Made by a program: the position numbers and the translations under genes. A model generated the notes under the pieces. The model was not told the DNA's origin and made no database searches. It was given only the letters and a program-made list of their open reading frames with translations. Below are positions 27,005 through 35,957 of a DNA stretch of 64,000 nt, in pieces. The stretch comes from Bacillus sp. 491mf (GTDB taxonomy: Bacteria > Bacillota > Bacilli > Bacillales > Bacillaceae_G): the NCBI RefSeq assembly GCF_900112415.1, contig NZ_FOLV01000010.1, positions 19,049-83,048 of the forward strand, given 5' to 3'. Position 1 is the stretch's first letter; every line of letters begins with the position of its first letter.

Positions 27005-28069
27005 ATGTTTTTAGCACTTAAAGAATTAAAACAATCGAAATTACGATACGGATTAGTTGGTACAATTATGATATTATTATCATTTCTTGTACTTATCATA
27101 TCAGGTTTGGCAAATGGTTTATCTCATAACAGTGCTTCTTCTATTATAGAAATGAAGGCAGACAAATTTATATTATCCGATGATGCCGAGGGGAAATTGT
27201 TGCGTTCTCAAATTAAAAAAGAGGATGTTAAAAACATATTGGCACAGGTTGATGAAAAAGATGCAGTTCCAATGTATATGAAAGTGTCAACATTTGAAAA
27301 AGAAGGAAGTTCAAAAAAAGTTGATGCTGCTATTTTTTCAAGTAAGCCAGATTCATTTATTGCTCCAAAAGTAATTGAAGGAAAAAATACCCCTTTAGAA
27401 AACAATGAAATCATTGCGGATGAATCTATTAAAGAAAAAGGAGTAAATCTTGGAGACGAACTTGTAGAACCTATTTCTAATAAAGTGTTCAAAGTTGTCG
27501 GATTTACAAAAAATCAAATATTTAGCCATACACCTGTTGTTCGCATGAATGAAGCTGTATGGGATAGCATTGCAATGCCACATCAAAAAGATTATAACGT
27601 AATCGCTTTAAATACGGATAAAGAAATTAAGAATGCAAAAGTTGTAGATAAAAAAGAAGTATTGAAAGGTATTCCAGGTCATAAAGAACAACAACAGACA
27701 TTAACGATGATTATTGCGTTTTTAATTGTCATTGCAGCATTATTAATTGGCGTTTTTTTCTATGTCATTACATTACAAAAAACACACCAACTAGGTGTAT
27801 TAAAAGCAATCGGAACAAAAAATTCATATTTAGTAAAGGCTTTAGTTATACAATCTGTATTTTTAACTAGCATTTCCGTTGTAATCAGCATCAGTTTAGT
27901 CCTTGCAGTACGGACTGTTTTGCCAGCCACTATGCCGTTTTTATTAACAGCAACAACAATCGCGCAATTTTCAGGTATTTTTATTGTAATTAGTATATTA
28001 GGTACATTGTTCTCTCTATATCATGTATTGAAAGTAGATGCATTAGAAGCAATTGGAGGCGGCATGTGA
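27005..28069 (+). CDS. FtsX-like ABC transporter permease (HrtB-like)
   Basis: 354 aa: one N-terminal membrane segment (about 17-37), a large extracellular domain (about 40-230), then three membrane segments (about 235-258, 278-305, 318-342). The motif HQLGVLKAIGTKN and the C-terminal VDALEAIGGG match the HrtB/DevC group, which exports haem or similar hydrophobic substrates. GGAGGAA is 8 bases from ATG. Next gene is the ATPase. No haem-sensing two-component system is nearby, so the substrate is uncertain. Confidence 0.85.
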   Translation: MFLALKELKQSKLRYGLVGTIMILLSFLVLIISGLANGLSHNSASSIIEMKADKFILSDDAEGKLLRSQIKKEDVKNILAQVDEKDAVPMYMKVSTFEKEGSSKKVDAAIFSSKPDSFIAPKVIEGKNTPLENNEIIADESIKEKGVNLGDELVEPISNKVFKVVGFTKNQIFSHTPVVRMNEAVWDSIAMPHQKDYNVIALNTDKEIKNAKVVDKKEVLKGIPGHKEQQQTLTMIIAFLIVIAALLIGVFFYVITLQKTHQLGVLKAIGTKNSYLVKALVIQSVFLTSISVVISISLVLAVRTVLPATMPFLLTATTIAQFSGIFIVISILGTLFSLYHVLKVDALEAIGGGM

Positions 28070-28767
28070 TGGTAACGGAAGTGAAATGGGAAAATACATC
28101 ATCATTATTAAAGCTCGATCAAGTAAGTAAAGTATATGGAGAAGGAGATACAGAAGTAACAGCTTTACACCCAATTACATTGGATGTAAAGGAAGGAGAA
28201 TTCATTGGCATTGTTGGTCCATCTGGTTCAGGAAAAAGCACTTTGCTTTCCATTGCAGGTGCACTGCTCTCTCCTTCGAAAGGAAATATTTATATTTATG
28301 ATCAAAACATAGCAAAATTATCGGGAAAAGAGATGACAGATATTCGCTTAAGAAAAATTGGGTTTATATTCCAATTTGCGAATCTCGTACCTTTCTTAAC
28401 GGTGAAAGAACAACTTCTGTATATCGCTAAGTTAAAGGGAGAAGATAAAAAAGAAGCTGGTAAATTTGCAGAAAAATTACTAGAAACATTTGGATTATCA
28501 CACCGAATGAATCGTTATCCAAATCAACTTTCAGGCGGGGAAAAACAACGGGTAGCTATTGCTCGTGCGTTCATGAATAACCCAGATTTAATCTTAGCTG
28601 ATGAACCTACTGCTAGCCTTGATTCAAAACGTGCAAGAGAAGTCGTTGAATTAATGAAACAAGAAGTGAAGAAAAATAAAAAAGCAGCGATTATGATTAC
28701 ACACGATGAAAAAATGCTTGATGTATGTGATCGAATTTTAACACTTCGCGATGGAAAATTACTATGA
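28069..28767 (+). CDS. ABC transporter ATP-binding protein (HrtA-like)
   Basis: 232 aa from ATG 28069; GGAGG is 8 bases upstream and the start overlaps the permease stop (ATGTGATG). Walker A GPSGSGKSTLL, Q-loop FQFANLVP, signature LSGGEKQRVAIARA, Walker B LILADEPTASLD and switch His in ITHDEK are all intact. It belongs to the LolD/MacB/HrtA ATPase group and pairs with the adjacent permease. Confidence 0.93.
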   Translation: MVTEVKWENTSSLLKLDQVSKVYGEGDTEVTALHPITLDVKEGEFIGIVGPSGSGKSTLLSIAGALLSPSKGNIYIYDQNIAKLSGKEMTDIRLRKIGFIFQFANLVPFLTVKEQLLYIAKLKGEDKKEAGKFAEKLLETFGLSHRMNRYPNQLSGGEKQRVAIARAFMNNPDLILADEPTASLDSKRAREVVELMKQEVKKNKKAAIMITHDEKMLDVCDRILTLRDGKLL

Positions 28768-29217
28768 GAAAACGAAGTGTACGAGCACATGTACAATAAT
28801 AGGTGGCCTGCCGCATGCCCGTCAAGCTAACAGAAGAGGTTGTCCTCTAAACAAAAAAATGAGCTGAATTCCCAAACTATGGAGATATAAAATTTTTTAG
28901 GGATATCTCAAAATATTAGCTTCATAAATATGGGTACTACTGACAAAATACTGATATCGTGTATTATCAAGAGCTAAATGATAAAAATTAAAGGAGAGTA
29001 CATATTAGTCATATATACTATGTATTCTCCTTTTATCAAACTAAACAACTTGATAGTTTAATAATAAGAAGCATAATCAATATAATTTAGAAGTATTTCA
29101 GGAGCGATGCCCCCCACTCATAGGATGGGCTTCTATTTATCCAGACATTACACATCCTGCTTATTTTAATTAAATATTTGGTAATTTAATCCTAAAGATC
29201 TTTAAAATACAAAAAAA
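28768..29217. other. Gap with no gene; possible IS231-like end
   Basis: No coding sequence recognised. At 28813-28831 GCATGCCCGTCAAGCTAAC resembles the terminal repeat I remember for IS231-type elements (GCATGCCCATCAA). No transposase or second end is seen. The stretch 29101-29140 is a short GC-rich patch without clear structure. Confidence 0.3.
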
Positions 29218-29242
29218 CTTGAAAGGCATACAGCCAATCAAG
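29218..29242. terminator. Terminator of the CdiI-like gene
   Basis: CTTGA and TCAAG arms around GGC/GCC with A-runs left and right. The same hairpin type (CTTGA...AGGC...GCC...TCAAG) follows the genes at 35411 and 46593. Confidence 0.5.
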
Positions 29243-29252
29243 AAAAAAATTA

Positions 29253-29669
29253 TTAATCTTTTATATTATATTTTTCTTTTATTTTTACTAAGAGCTTTTC
29301 AACCTCCACAGTATGATCTGGGTGTCTTTCAATGTAAAATTCACAAGCAGTTTGCAGATATTCACATAGTTCCTTATGGGTTACAATATCTTCCCAATCT
29401 TCGTCTACACCATAGTAGAATAAAACTTTATTTTCTCCAAAATACTCCTCCTCGTACGATTCAAACTCATCAGAATATACGATACCAATTGTGTCTCTTC
29501 TATTAACATCTTCTTTGAGAAATCTCTCAAGTATATCTATAAAATCAAATTGTAGAACTAACCTTCCTAGCACAGCTATTACAAATTCTTTTTCTAAATT
29601 TTTATTGATAAAATTTTGTTTTAATAACTTTAATTCATCATATAAGCCATCAGACATTTTAGTAACCAC
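29253..29669 (-). CDS. CdiI-like ribonuclease-toxin immunity protein
   Basis: 138 aa. The C-terminal half has the pattern I associate with CdiI-type ribonuclease immunity proteins: SYEEEYFGENKVLFYYGVDE, then LCEYLQTACEFYIERHPDH and KLLVKIKEKY. The N-terminal half is helical. GTG start at 29669 with GAGAG upstream, or ATG four codons in. No toxin tail is recognisable next to it. Confidence 0.6.
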   Translation of the reverse strand: MVTKMSDGLYDELKLLKQNFINKNLEKEFVIAVLGRLVLQFDFIDILERFLKEDVNRRDTIGIVYSDEFESYEEEYFGENKVLFYYGVDEDWEDIVTHKELCEYLQTACEFYIERHPDHTVEVEKLLVKIKEKYNIKD

Positions 29670-29733
29670 ACTCTCTCACTATTTTATTTCTCTAAATTCT
29701 AATCTAAAATCTATTAATAACTTATCAACTTAA

Positions 29734-30258
29734 TTACAATAAATTATTATCTTCTAGTAATTGGTACCAATCATCATCTTTGCTACCTACTGTATTACTA
29801 GTACCTCCAGATTGAACAAACGTATTACCTAATTCGCAATATTTTTTTCCTAAATAATAATTTTGTAAGAAATTATTAAAATCACCATATAATTCAATAA
29901 CAAAATTTTGGTCAATTAAATCTCCAAACAAACAAGATACATCCCCATTAATTTTATTAATACATAATGGATAATTTTCTATTGTTCCTATACAAATCCA
30001 TTTCTCAGTACCACCTGGTATGTCTTCCACATAAAATTGAATACTTTCAAGTCTTTGATGGCCGTATATAGTAATTACACCACCATTCAATATTTTATAT
30101 TTTCTTGTAATAAAATAATAATCTTTTAGAATATTATCTTCTAATTCTTTATTTATTGGTTTTTCTTCCTCTATAATTTCACCAATAACCAAACTAAATG
30201 GATCATCACCTAAAATATTTTTAACTAATTCTATTTTTTCAAGTACCGATTTACTCAT
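29734..30258 (-). CDS. SUKH-like immunity protein
   Basis: 174 aa. FITRKYKILNGGVITIYG, YFVEDIPGG-like YVEDIPGGTEKWICIGTIE and YPLCINKINGDVSCLFGD match the second half of SMI1/KNR4-type proteins, followed by DFNNFLQNYYLG. The C-terminus ends in an acidic tail. A short toxin-tail remnant (30261-30321) directly precedes it. Confidence 0.6.
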   Translation of the reverse strand: MSKSVLEKIELVKNILGDDPFSLVIGEIIEEEKPINKELEDNILKDYYFITRKYKILNGGVITIYGHQRLESIQFYVEDIPGGTEKWICIGTIENYPLCINKINGDVSCLFGDLIDQNFVIELYGDFNNFLQNYYLGKKYCELGNTFVQSGGTSNTVGSKDDDWYQLLEDNNLL

Positions 30259-30260
30259 TT

Positions 30261-30321
30261 TTATTTCACTCTCGAATCATGTGGATTTTGTGTTTTACAT
30301 TTAAGATAAAGAACTGTATTC
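30261..30321 (-). pseudogene. Short toxin-tail remnant
   Basis: Reads NTVLYLKCKTQNPHDSRVK and TAA immediately before the SUKH-like start. Too short to name. Confidence 0.4.
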
Positions 30322-30603
30322 ATTCAATTTCCAAATCTATATAAATCCATTTTAATTTTTCGACATATAGGTCGAGGTTGCTATTATACAGACTGCAACA
30401 CGACCTGTATTCACTTTCTCCCCTTGTTTTAAAACATTGCATGTGGCAGGAAAGGGCCCTGACCGCTTCTATGCACGGCCAGATGCTCTCGTCCTCCCCT
30501 AAAAAGAAAGAGGTTTTTATGTCGGGTTTTTAAGTTGTATATATATAAATTGCTATGCTCATCTATTAAAAAACTTGAAAAACATCGAGTCAATTAAGGA
30601 TAA
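30322..30603. other. Gap including a GC-rich unexplained block
   Basis: No gene seen. Bases 30425-30500 are GC-richer than the surroundings (GGCAGGAAAGGGCCCTGACC, CACGGCCAGATGCTCTCG) and may be part of a structured RNA or a decayed element. Confidence 0.3.
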
Positions 30604-30993
30604 CTATTCAATTGTATCAATATAGCCACTGACAGATTGTATGATACCGTAGTCAGCTTTAAGATTCATACTTACAGAACCTGATATGTTAATATTAAAT
30701 TTCCCATCCTTGTCTAATTCGATATGAATATCTCCTCTGTATTTATCATTGGAAGATTTCAATGTTAATTCCTGTATATCAAAAAAGTCTAGTTGGACAA
30801 ATACAGTATTATAATTTAACTGTTCCCATTTTTCCGGAGGATTATCTGCGAATTTAGGCATATTAAAATTTATAGAAACTTTTTTGCCTTCATCTTCAAT
30901 TTTAACTGCTACAATACGTACATCTAACAATGAAGGAGCCTCTTTATATAAAGTGGATATAAATCTATTTCCTTCTAAATCACTGTACCACAT
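30604..30993 (-). CDS. Imm50-family immunity protein, copy 1
   Basis: 129 aa. LLDVRIVAVKIEDEG, FNMPKFADNPPEKWEQLNYN and VFVQLDFFDIQELTLKSS follow the Imm50 pattern, in which PxxW precedes a beta-strand with an L.FF.I.DL motif. It is a distant paralogue of the next gene (31143). GGAAGTG precedes ATG. The toxin tail ending at 30998 lies 5 bases upstream. Confidence 0.7.
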   Translation of the reverse strand: MWYSDLEGNRFISTLYKEAPSLLDVRIVAVKIEDEGKKVSINFNMPKFADNPPEKWEQLNYNTVFVQLDFFDIQELTLKSSNDKYRGDIHIELDKDGKFNINISGSVSMNLKADYGIIQSVSGYIDTIE

Positions 30994-30997
30994 ATGA

Positions 30998-31160
30998 TCA
31001 CTTCCATATATTGTTTATTAAATGGACAATGTGCTCTTCTGTGCCTTCAAATTTACCTGTTCGAGGTTTATCTGCAGGTCTACCAGTCCCCACCTTTAGA
31101 GTGGTGTGCACTATAAACCGAATTATCTGTTTCTCATCAAAGTTATGATAATCCTATTAA
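30998..31160 (-). pseudogene. Toxin C-terminal remnant
   Basis: Reads DYHNFDEKQIIRFIVHTTLK, VGTGRPADKPRTGKFEGT and EEHIVHLINNIWK, then TGA. It starts abruptly at the stop codon of the Imm50 gene at 31143, so that position is a recombination joint. Confidence 0.65.
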
Positions 31161-31535
31161 ACCTGGAGTTACCCCTTCTACTCTCGCCCACTCAAATAAA
31201 CATTCAACTATCATTTGATTCTTACACTTAATTTTTAATAAACTCTCTTCTTCTGTCGTATGTATTTCAAAATGATCAATGATATTCTCTGCACCTAAAC
31301 CTTCTATTGTTAAGTTACGAATAGTAAAGAAAGCTATTTCTATATAAATTACATCCCACTTATTCCATCGTTTTGGCTTATTTTCGACATGTTCTTTTGT
31401 CATCAATTGAATAACTAACGTAGGACCGTCTCTTTTAAGACGCACATCTAATAGCTCTGACTCTTCAAATTTTGGTATTTTTCCAAAAACACTAATTAGC
31501 GCCTGTGGATTTAAAACTTTAAATGGATTACTCAT
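31143..31535 (-). CDS. Imm50-family immunity protein, copy 2
   Basis: 130 aa from ATG 31535, 7 bases after GGGGAG. FGKIPKFEESELLDVRLKRD, PTLVIQLMT, NKPKRWNKWDVIYIEIAFF and TIRNLTIEGLG are the Imm50 signature. The start overlaps the stop of an upstream toxin remnant as ATGA, so translation was coupled to its toxin. Paralogue of 30604. Confidence 0.78.
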   Translation of the reverse strand: MSNPFKVLNPQALISVFGKIPKFEESELLDVRLKRDGPTLVIQLMTKEHVENKPKRWNKWDVIYIEIAFFTIRNLTIEGLGAENIIDHFEIHTTEEESLLKIKCKNQMIVECLFEWARVEGVTPGLIGLS

Positions 31536-31655
31536 TTTGATACTCCCCATTTTTTATTTCTCTTCTCAAAATAATAATGATTCACCATCCCATCTATCTG
31601 TCCTGTTCGTGTATTGTATTCAGGCCTTACACTATGATAAAGCGGCTTTCTCCAA
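31532..31655 (-). pseudogene. Toxin C-terminal remnant overlapping the Imm50 start
   Basis: Reads RKPLYHSVRPEYNTRTGQ, IDGMVNHYYFEKRNKKWG and VSK with TGA sharing bases with the immunity ATG. It is the clearest surviving example in the window of native toxin-immunity coupling. Confidence 0.65.
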
Positions 31656-31878
31656 TACTATCTTGCCTAATTCTCACGATTTTCTTCCTAGCCCAGTATT
31701 AAAATAAAACTCTATGATGCTACTACCTTCATAAGTTATGGATGTCAGGAATTTATCATTCATGTTGTTCTCTAGAATTAAATAGAAGAACTTTTCAACT
31801 ATTGCATTCTATATAACAAAAAAGCACCTTTTGCCTAAAAAACAATCAAGCGCCTTATTCCTATCTTATAAGTATCTT

Positions 31879-32412
31879 TTAATAACCGTCTTCAAATAAG
31901 CAGTGAAATACTGTTACATTTTCCTCTCTAAGTTCTAATGAAATATTAGGTATTTCTATTTCTAGTACATTCTTTTCAAGTAGTTGTATTCCTTCACTCT
32001 CTAAATACTTCAAAATCTCATTACCAATTTGTTTTGTAGCTTCATCGAATGGCTCATATTGTTCTTGTATTTCAACATCATCTTCAACATACTCATATTT
32101 AATATATTGTATTGCAGCATATGGAGCGATTGCCGAGATATAAACTAATACCCCATTTAAATACACATTCTCTCTAATATATGAATTAAACTTATGGGTA
32201 CCTATTTGTAATCTAGGGTGTATTGAAGATTGAATATATAGCGTAAAACATTTGGAGTAATTAAAATCTGTAAGATTATCAATGTGAATATCCTTAATTT
32301 CATGAGTGAATTTATTAGTCCAAACATTAGGATCGATATAATTATGCAAAACATACCCAAAATCACCACAATGGTAAAGTCCTCCAATGGTATTTAAAAC
32401 TTTTTGTTTCAT
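31879..32412 (-). CDS. Putative immunity protein, unrecognised family
   Basis: 177 aa with TGGAGGCTATTT before ATG. Begins with GGLYHCGDFGYVLHNYIDP and ends with a beta-rich EIEIPNISLELREENVTVFH. A toxin tail ends 13 bases upstream at 32425. The family is not known to me. Between 31656 and 31878 there is only a remnant related to that at 21118. Confidence 0.62.
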   Translation of the reverse strand: MKQKVLNTIGGLYHCGDFGYVLHNYIDPNVWTNKFTHEIKDIHIDNLTDFNYSKCFTLYIQSSIHPRLQIGTHKFNSYIRENVYLNGVLVYISAIAPYAAIQYIKYEYVEDDVEIQEQYEPFDEATKQIGNEILKYLESEGIQLLEKNVLEIEIPNISLELREENVTVFHCLFEDGY

Positions 32413-32424
32413 AAATAGCCTCCA

Positions 32425-32578
32425 TTATTTTACCGAGTAGCCATGGATGTTACCCTTTTTAGCAATATGGATCTTTACTTGAGTCCCTTTCAAACCATTG
32501 AGTTTTCTTACCTGGTAAATTATTAAAGCTATTTCTCCTGTATTTACTCCAGAATACCCCAAAAATTCCACATGGCTA
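32425..32578 (-). pseudogene. Toxin C-terminal remnant
   Basis: About 50 codons: HVEFLGYSGVNTGEIALIIY, QVRKLNGLKGTQVKIHIA, KKGNIHGYSVK, TAA. Beta-rich. It begins at the end of the gene at 32579, so it is another joint. Confidence 0.6.
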
Positions 32579-33094
32579 CTAACTCTTATTAATGCTAGTC
32601 TTTAGTCTTTTCATTTTCTCAAGCTCTAAGCCATATTGCACATCTGAAGAGAAAATTTTTGTCATTTCTGTAAAAAACTCTTCTGCAGAAGCAATTAAAG
32701 TATTTAAAAACTCTTGTTTCGGCAAAGTCCAACTCTTCTTTACATTCCCATCTATACTTAAGAGCATGTAATTCTTTGAAATACTCTTGAAACTAAGCAA
32801 AATAGGTTGGTCTGGAAAATAAGTTTCAGCTGTATCATTAACAAGAAATCCCTCAATCATATCGAGTATATACGCCCATAATTGGTCAACTAAATCCCAG
32901 TATCTGAAATCCATTATAATGTTATCGAAGTATTTTAAGTAAATCACACCTTCTAAGTAATCTAAGTCGATATCTTTTTTTATCCTATTCATTTCATCTG
33001 TCTTGCAAATATGAATAAAATAATTTTCGAGATCTTTATTTAAATCTCTAATTATTACTTCAGGTCTTTTCATATACGAATGACATATAAACAT
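32579..33094 (-). CDS. Putative immunity protein, unrecognised family
   Basis: 171 aa. Aromatic-rich middle (MDFRYWDLVDQLWAYILDMI) and a long C-terminal helix. AGGTGG upstream of ATG. A toxin tail lies 26 bases upstream. Family not recognised. Confidence 0.6.
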   Translation of the reverse strand: MFICHSYMKRPEVIIRDLNKDLENYFIHICKTDEMNRIKKDIDLDYLEGVIYLKYFDNIIMDFRYWDLVDQLWAYILDMIEGFLVNDTAETYFPDQPILLSFKSISKNYMLLSIDGNVKKSWTLPKQEFLNTLIASAEEFFTEMTKIFSSDVQYGLELEKMKRLKTSINKS

Positions 33095-33120
33095 TTTGAT
33101 ACCACCTATTTTTTATAAAA

Positions 33121-33183
33121 TCATCCTACTTTCCCGTTTTTAAAACCAACAACATATTTAACTCCATTTACTTTCCTAGTAAT
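33121..33183 (-). pseudogene. Toxin C-terminal remnant
   Basis: Reads TRKVNGVKYVVGFKNGKVG, then TGA. KYVVGFKNGKVG-type endings are common among LXG toxin tails I have seen. The following stretch to 33420 holds no gene. Confidence 0.45.
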
Positions 33184-33422
33184 TTAATACATGCCATTAG
33201 TACCTTTTTAAAAGGAAAGGGAAAGAGGAAATAGGGTATTGAAGAATAGGAATGGTGGTAACTGTTGCTATTTTGAATATATGCTGAAAATAATAAATAT
33301 GAAATAAGACATACTTTTTAATTTGAGATAATATCACAACCTAGCAACGGTTATCGCTACATGTCACGAATAGCTGATTCTATTCGACACTCCATCCCTA
33401 AAAAATCCTTAAGACTCATAAA

Positions 33423-33920
33423 TTAAGAAAATATTTTTTCTATTTCTTTTTCATAATTATTTATCGTGTTATTAATTTCTATTAACACAGTATCTTCATC
33501 AGTTGCAGGCTCGTAACCAACTATAACTTTTGGAATATCATAACTTTTTTTCAAATCAACTAGATAATGTACTAGCCCTTTTAACCTTAACTTGTTATCG
33601 TATCTCTTACCTTTTAATATTTCATTTTCGGGAAAGTTAAATACAATGTCACCATATTGTTCATCAAACGAGAGAACTATTACTACGTTTTTTAATGAAA
33701 TACCTAACTGCGATTCTTCTAAAAATATATTTCCTGTACCTTTTGGTGATAAAATCTCTTCTATGCTTTTCACTTGAGAAAAGTCCATATCTTTTCCAGA
33801 AGCATTATCATAAAAATGTGATGATTTAACTTTTAATATAGACAATTTAAGTTCTTCGTAAATTAACGTATCAATTTTTCTCTTATTAAAATCAGTTAAT
33901 ATAATCTCTAAATTGTCCAC
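33423..33920 (-). CDS. Putative immunity protein, unrecognised family
   Basis: 165 aa, acidic. GTG start at 33920 with GGGGGAG 7 bases upstream. IEEILSPKGTGNIFLEESQ and IVLSFDEQYGDIVFNFPENE are its distinctive parts. A very short tail remnant (TLFVKAGAFGGA, stop at 33921) abuts the start. Confidence 0.6.
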   Translation of the reverse strand: MDNLEIILTDFNKRKIDTLIYEELKLSILKVKSSHFYDNASGKDMDFSQVKSIEEILSPKGTGNIFLEESQLGISLKNVVIVLSFDEQYGDIVFNFPENEILKGKRYDNKLRLKGLVHYLVDLKKSYDIPKVIVGYEPATDEDTVLIEINNTINNYEKEIEKIFS

Positions 33921-34148
33921 TCATGCTCCCCCAAAAGCCCCTGCTTTCACAAATAGAGTGAAAACATTAAAGCTTGATATAGTAAGTTTTATGTAAATGT
34001 CACCGCAACCACTCTCATATGAAACTGGCTCAATGCGGAAAGCTTATTCCTATATATGATTCGTGTGGGAATAAACTTTAAAAAGGTTATCAATTATTTG
34101 CTAAGGATTTTAATGTTTGAATTTATTGGTTGTAAACAATTAGATTCT

Positions 34149-34571
34149 TTAAGAATCAATCTTCACGAGGAAATCTTCGAGTATTTTCTTTACCGGTTTG
34201 CTTGCCTTTGGAAGTATTTCATTTATTCGATGCAGTATGGATGGATCGTTCAATAGCATTTGCTTGTTTTCTAGAGTCGTAAAGCTTCTTAGGGTATCTA
34301 TACATATCACAAATAGTTCTTCAGCTTCAATGCTAAGCAATGATAGTAATATTCCGAATTCACACACATTACAGTTACTATCCATACAGTATGCCAGTTT
34401 TTTCTGCCATTCTATCGGTTTAGTAAGTGCCTTACTTGCTAATTCCTCCCAATCTTTTTGGCTAAACTCTAATAATATCTCGCTTGCAATTATACAACCA
34501 TCATCGTACCATGCGTCCTCAGTTGTATTCGCAGATAAAAGATCATCTAATTCTCTATACATTTTTATCAC
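34149..34571 (-). CDS. Putative immunity protein, all-helical
   Basis: 140 aa, helical throughout, suggestive of HEAT-like packing (WEELASKALTKPIEWQKKL, EFGILLSLLSIEAEELFV). Start ATG 34571 or the ATG three codons in; AAAGGTGATAAAA precedes. The toxin remnant at 34587 directly precedes it. Family not named. Confidence 0.62.
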   Translation of the reverse strand: MIKMYRELDDLLSANTTEDAWYDDGCIIASEILLEFSQKDWEELASKALTKPIEWQKKLAYCMDSNCNVCEFGILLSLLSIEAEELFVICIDTLRSFTTLENKQMLLNDPSILHRINEILPKASKPVKKILEDFLVKIDS

Positions 34572-34586
34572 CTTTCCATTTAAATC

Positions 34587-34775
34587 TTAAAATCCCGATG
34601 AACGAGGTGCACTCACACTTCCTGTTGAGTAACCGCTAGTTACATCAGCAGCAATTTTGATAACATCAATCTCAATTCCATTTATTATTGCTCTATACCA
34701 AAAGGAATCTGATAAGACATTCCACATAGCAAGTAATTTCTTGTCCAAACGAGTTACAACATAGCCTATAAACTC
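34587..34775 (-). pseudogene. Toxin C-terminal remnant, 62 codons
   Basis: A clean open stretch: EFIGYVVTRLDKKLLAMWNV, LSDSFWYRAIINGIEIDVIK, IAADVTSGYSTGSVSAPRSS, GF, TAA. Bounded upstream by a stop. One of the longest tail remnants and clearly protein-coding in origin. Confidence 0.65.
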
Positions 34776-34789
34776 TTAGAGGTCTTCTT

Positions 34790-35131
34790 TTACAATTCTA
34801 TATCTTTCCCTTCTTCTACTACCTTATCTCTCCATAATACTAGTAATTTTCTAAATTCAGAGGTTTCAATTCTACACTGGTTATTTGGAGGGCTCATAAA
34901 AAGGTTAATTGCACTTGTATAATTAGATTCTATATAAACGGCTGCTATATTCCCCTCTATTTCATAATGTGGAAATTTTTTGTCTACTACATTATCTAAA
35001 ATCTGTACATATTCATCTACCTCATCGTCTAAAGTATCTTCTAAAAAATGAGAGATAATAAAAATTTCTTTTGGTAAACGTATTCTCAATCCCCCAAGCC
35101 CATCACGATAAAATTCATATGTATATTTCAT
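34790..35131 (-). CDS. CdiI-like immunity protein (RNase A-like toxin type)
   Basis: 113 aa. YEFYRDGLGGLRIRLPKE, IISHFLEDTLDDEVDEYVQI and IETSEFRKLLVLWRDK resemble the CdiI family that neutralises CdiA tails of the Yersinia-type RNase A-like fold. GAGGAGG is just before ATG. The remnant upstream ends ITAYPI, a motif I associate with that toxin class, which agrees. Confidence 0.6.
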   Translation of the reverse strand: MKYTYEFYRDGLGGLRIRLPKEIFIISHFLEDTLDDEVDEYVQILDNVVDKKFPHYEIEGNIAAVYIESNYTSAINLFMSPPNNQCRIETSEFRKLLVLWRDKVVEEGKDIEL

Positions 35132-35134
35132 TTT

Positions 35135-35345
35135 TCACCTCCTCGTATGAATAGGATATGCTGTTATTATCTCATTATTTTCTATAGCTATTACTTCTTC
35201 AATTTCTTTTTCAATTTCATCTTCACGAGCTTTGTCACTATCGTGTTTAAAGTATAAATCAAATAATAAGTTTTTTAGGCATTGCAATTAATCTTGCACG
35301 TTTGTTATCTTCGTGGTCTTTTGATTCAAATATCGATTTACATTT
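35135..35345 (-). pseudogene. Chimeric remnant: LXG linker joined to an RNase-like tail
   Basis: Read leftwards: ESKDHEDNKRARLIAMPKK, a frame change, then KAREDEIEKEIEEV, then ENNEIITAYPIHTRR and TGA. The middle matches the intact LXG toxin (KAREAEIEKEIEEE at about residues 209-222), also at DNA level. So a piece of LXG linker is fused directly to the last residues of another tail. Confidence 0.65.
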
Positions 35346-35358
35346 CATTTAACTTTAA

Positions 35359-35391
35359 AAAACCTTGAAAGGTTAAAGGCCAATCAAGGTC
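35359..35391. terminator. Terminator after the Ntox50 immunity gene, copy 1
   Basis: ACCTTGA and TCAAGGT arms with an inner AAAGG/CCAAT loop and a T-run on the minus strand. Copy 2 is at 46541-46572. Confidence 0.6.
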
Positions 35392-35410
35392 AAAGTTTAA
35401 ATAGCGACTA

Positions 35411-35749
35411 TTATTTATGTATTTCCCTTTCCCATACTTTCTTTCCGTCGATTAAAAATACTGCACCTGGTGGATCATCATAGAGAGAAATTTCAATCAA
35501 TGAACTTCTCCCTTGTCTTAACCAATCATATACACTACCTTCGTTAGTAGCAGGATGGGATATAATATGATTTACTTGAAATGCAACTGCATCATATTCT
35601 GTATAATTCACATCATCGTCATCCAACCCATTGTCTGTTTCAAAGAGTGTGTCTGGTTTACCGATAATCTTTAATCCACTTTGCCATTCTATTATCAGTT
35701 TACTACCTCCATACTCATCTAGTGTTTTTATTAAAGAATTATATTCCAT
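35411..35749 (-). CDS. Immunity protein beside Ntox50 tail, copy 1
   Basis: 112 aa from ATG 35749, 9 bases after AAAAGG. Features: [54 protein letters not shown]. It is about 95% identical to the gene at 46593. It follows an Ntox50 remnant, so it is the presumed cognate antidote for an Ntox50 ribonuclease tail. Confidence 0.72.
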   Translation of the reverse strand: MEYNSLIKTLDEYGGSKLIIEWQSGLKIIGKPDTLFETDNGLDDDDVNYTEYDAVAFQVNHIISHPATNEGSVYDWLRQGRSSLIEISLYDDPPGAVFLIDGKKVWEREIHK

Positions 35750-35765
35750 TTGTATCATCCTTTTC

Positions 35766-35957
35766 TTATGGTTCTAATGGTTTTGAAGGAACTATGTGCG
35801 CACCATCTTTTCCATAATGTATCATGCCTCTAGTAGTTTCTAGATATTTCCCAGTTTGCATATCATAGTATTTTCCTATTACTTGACCAAATTCGGCAAC
35901 ACCTTGTAGAAATTCCAGAGCAGCGGTAGCTGTTTTTAGATAAAAATTTATATTCAA
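35766..35957 (-). pseudogene. LXG linker fused to the end of an Ntox50 tail
   Basis: KTATAALEFLQGV is identical in type to the intact LXG protein (KTATAALEFLQGI, about residue 241); it is followed without a gap by FGQVIGKYYDMQTGKY and the Ntox50 ending GMIHYGKDGAHIVPSKP. Most of Ntox50 is therefore deleted at a recombination joint near 35895. Confidence 0.72.

Noticed and set aside
28813-28832. Mobile cassette with an IS231 end
   Set aside because: Only one degenerate end was found and recognition is from memory, so no element is called.
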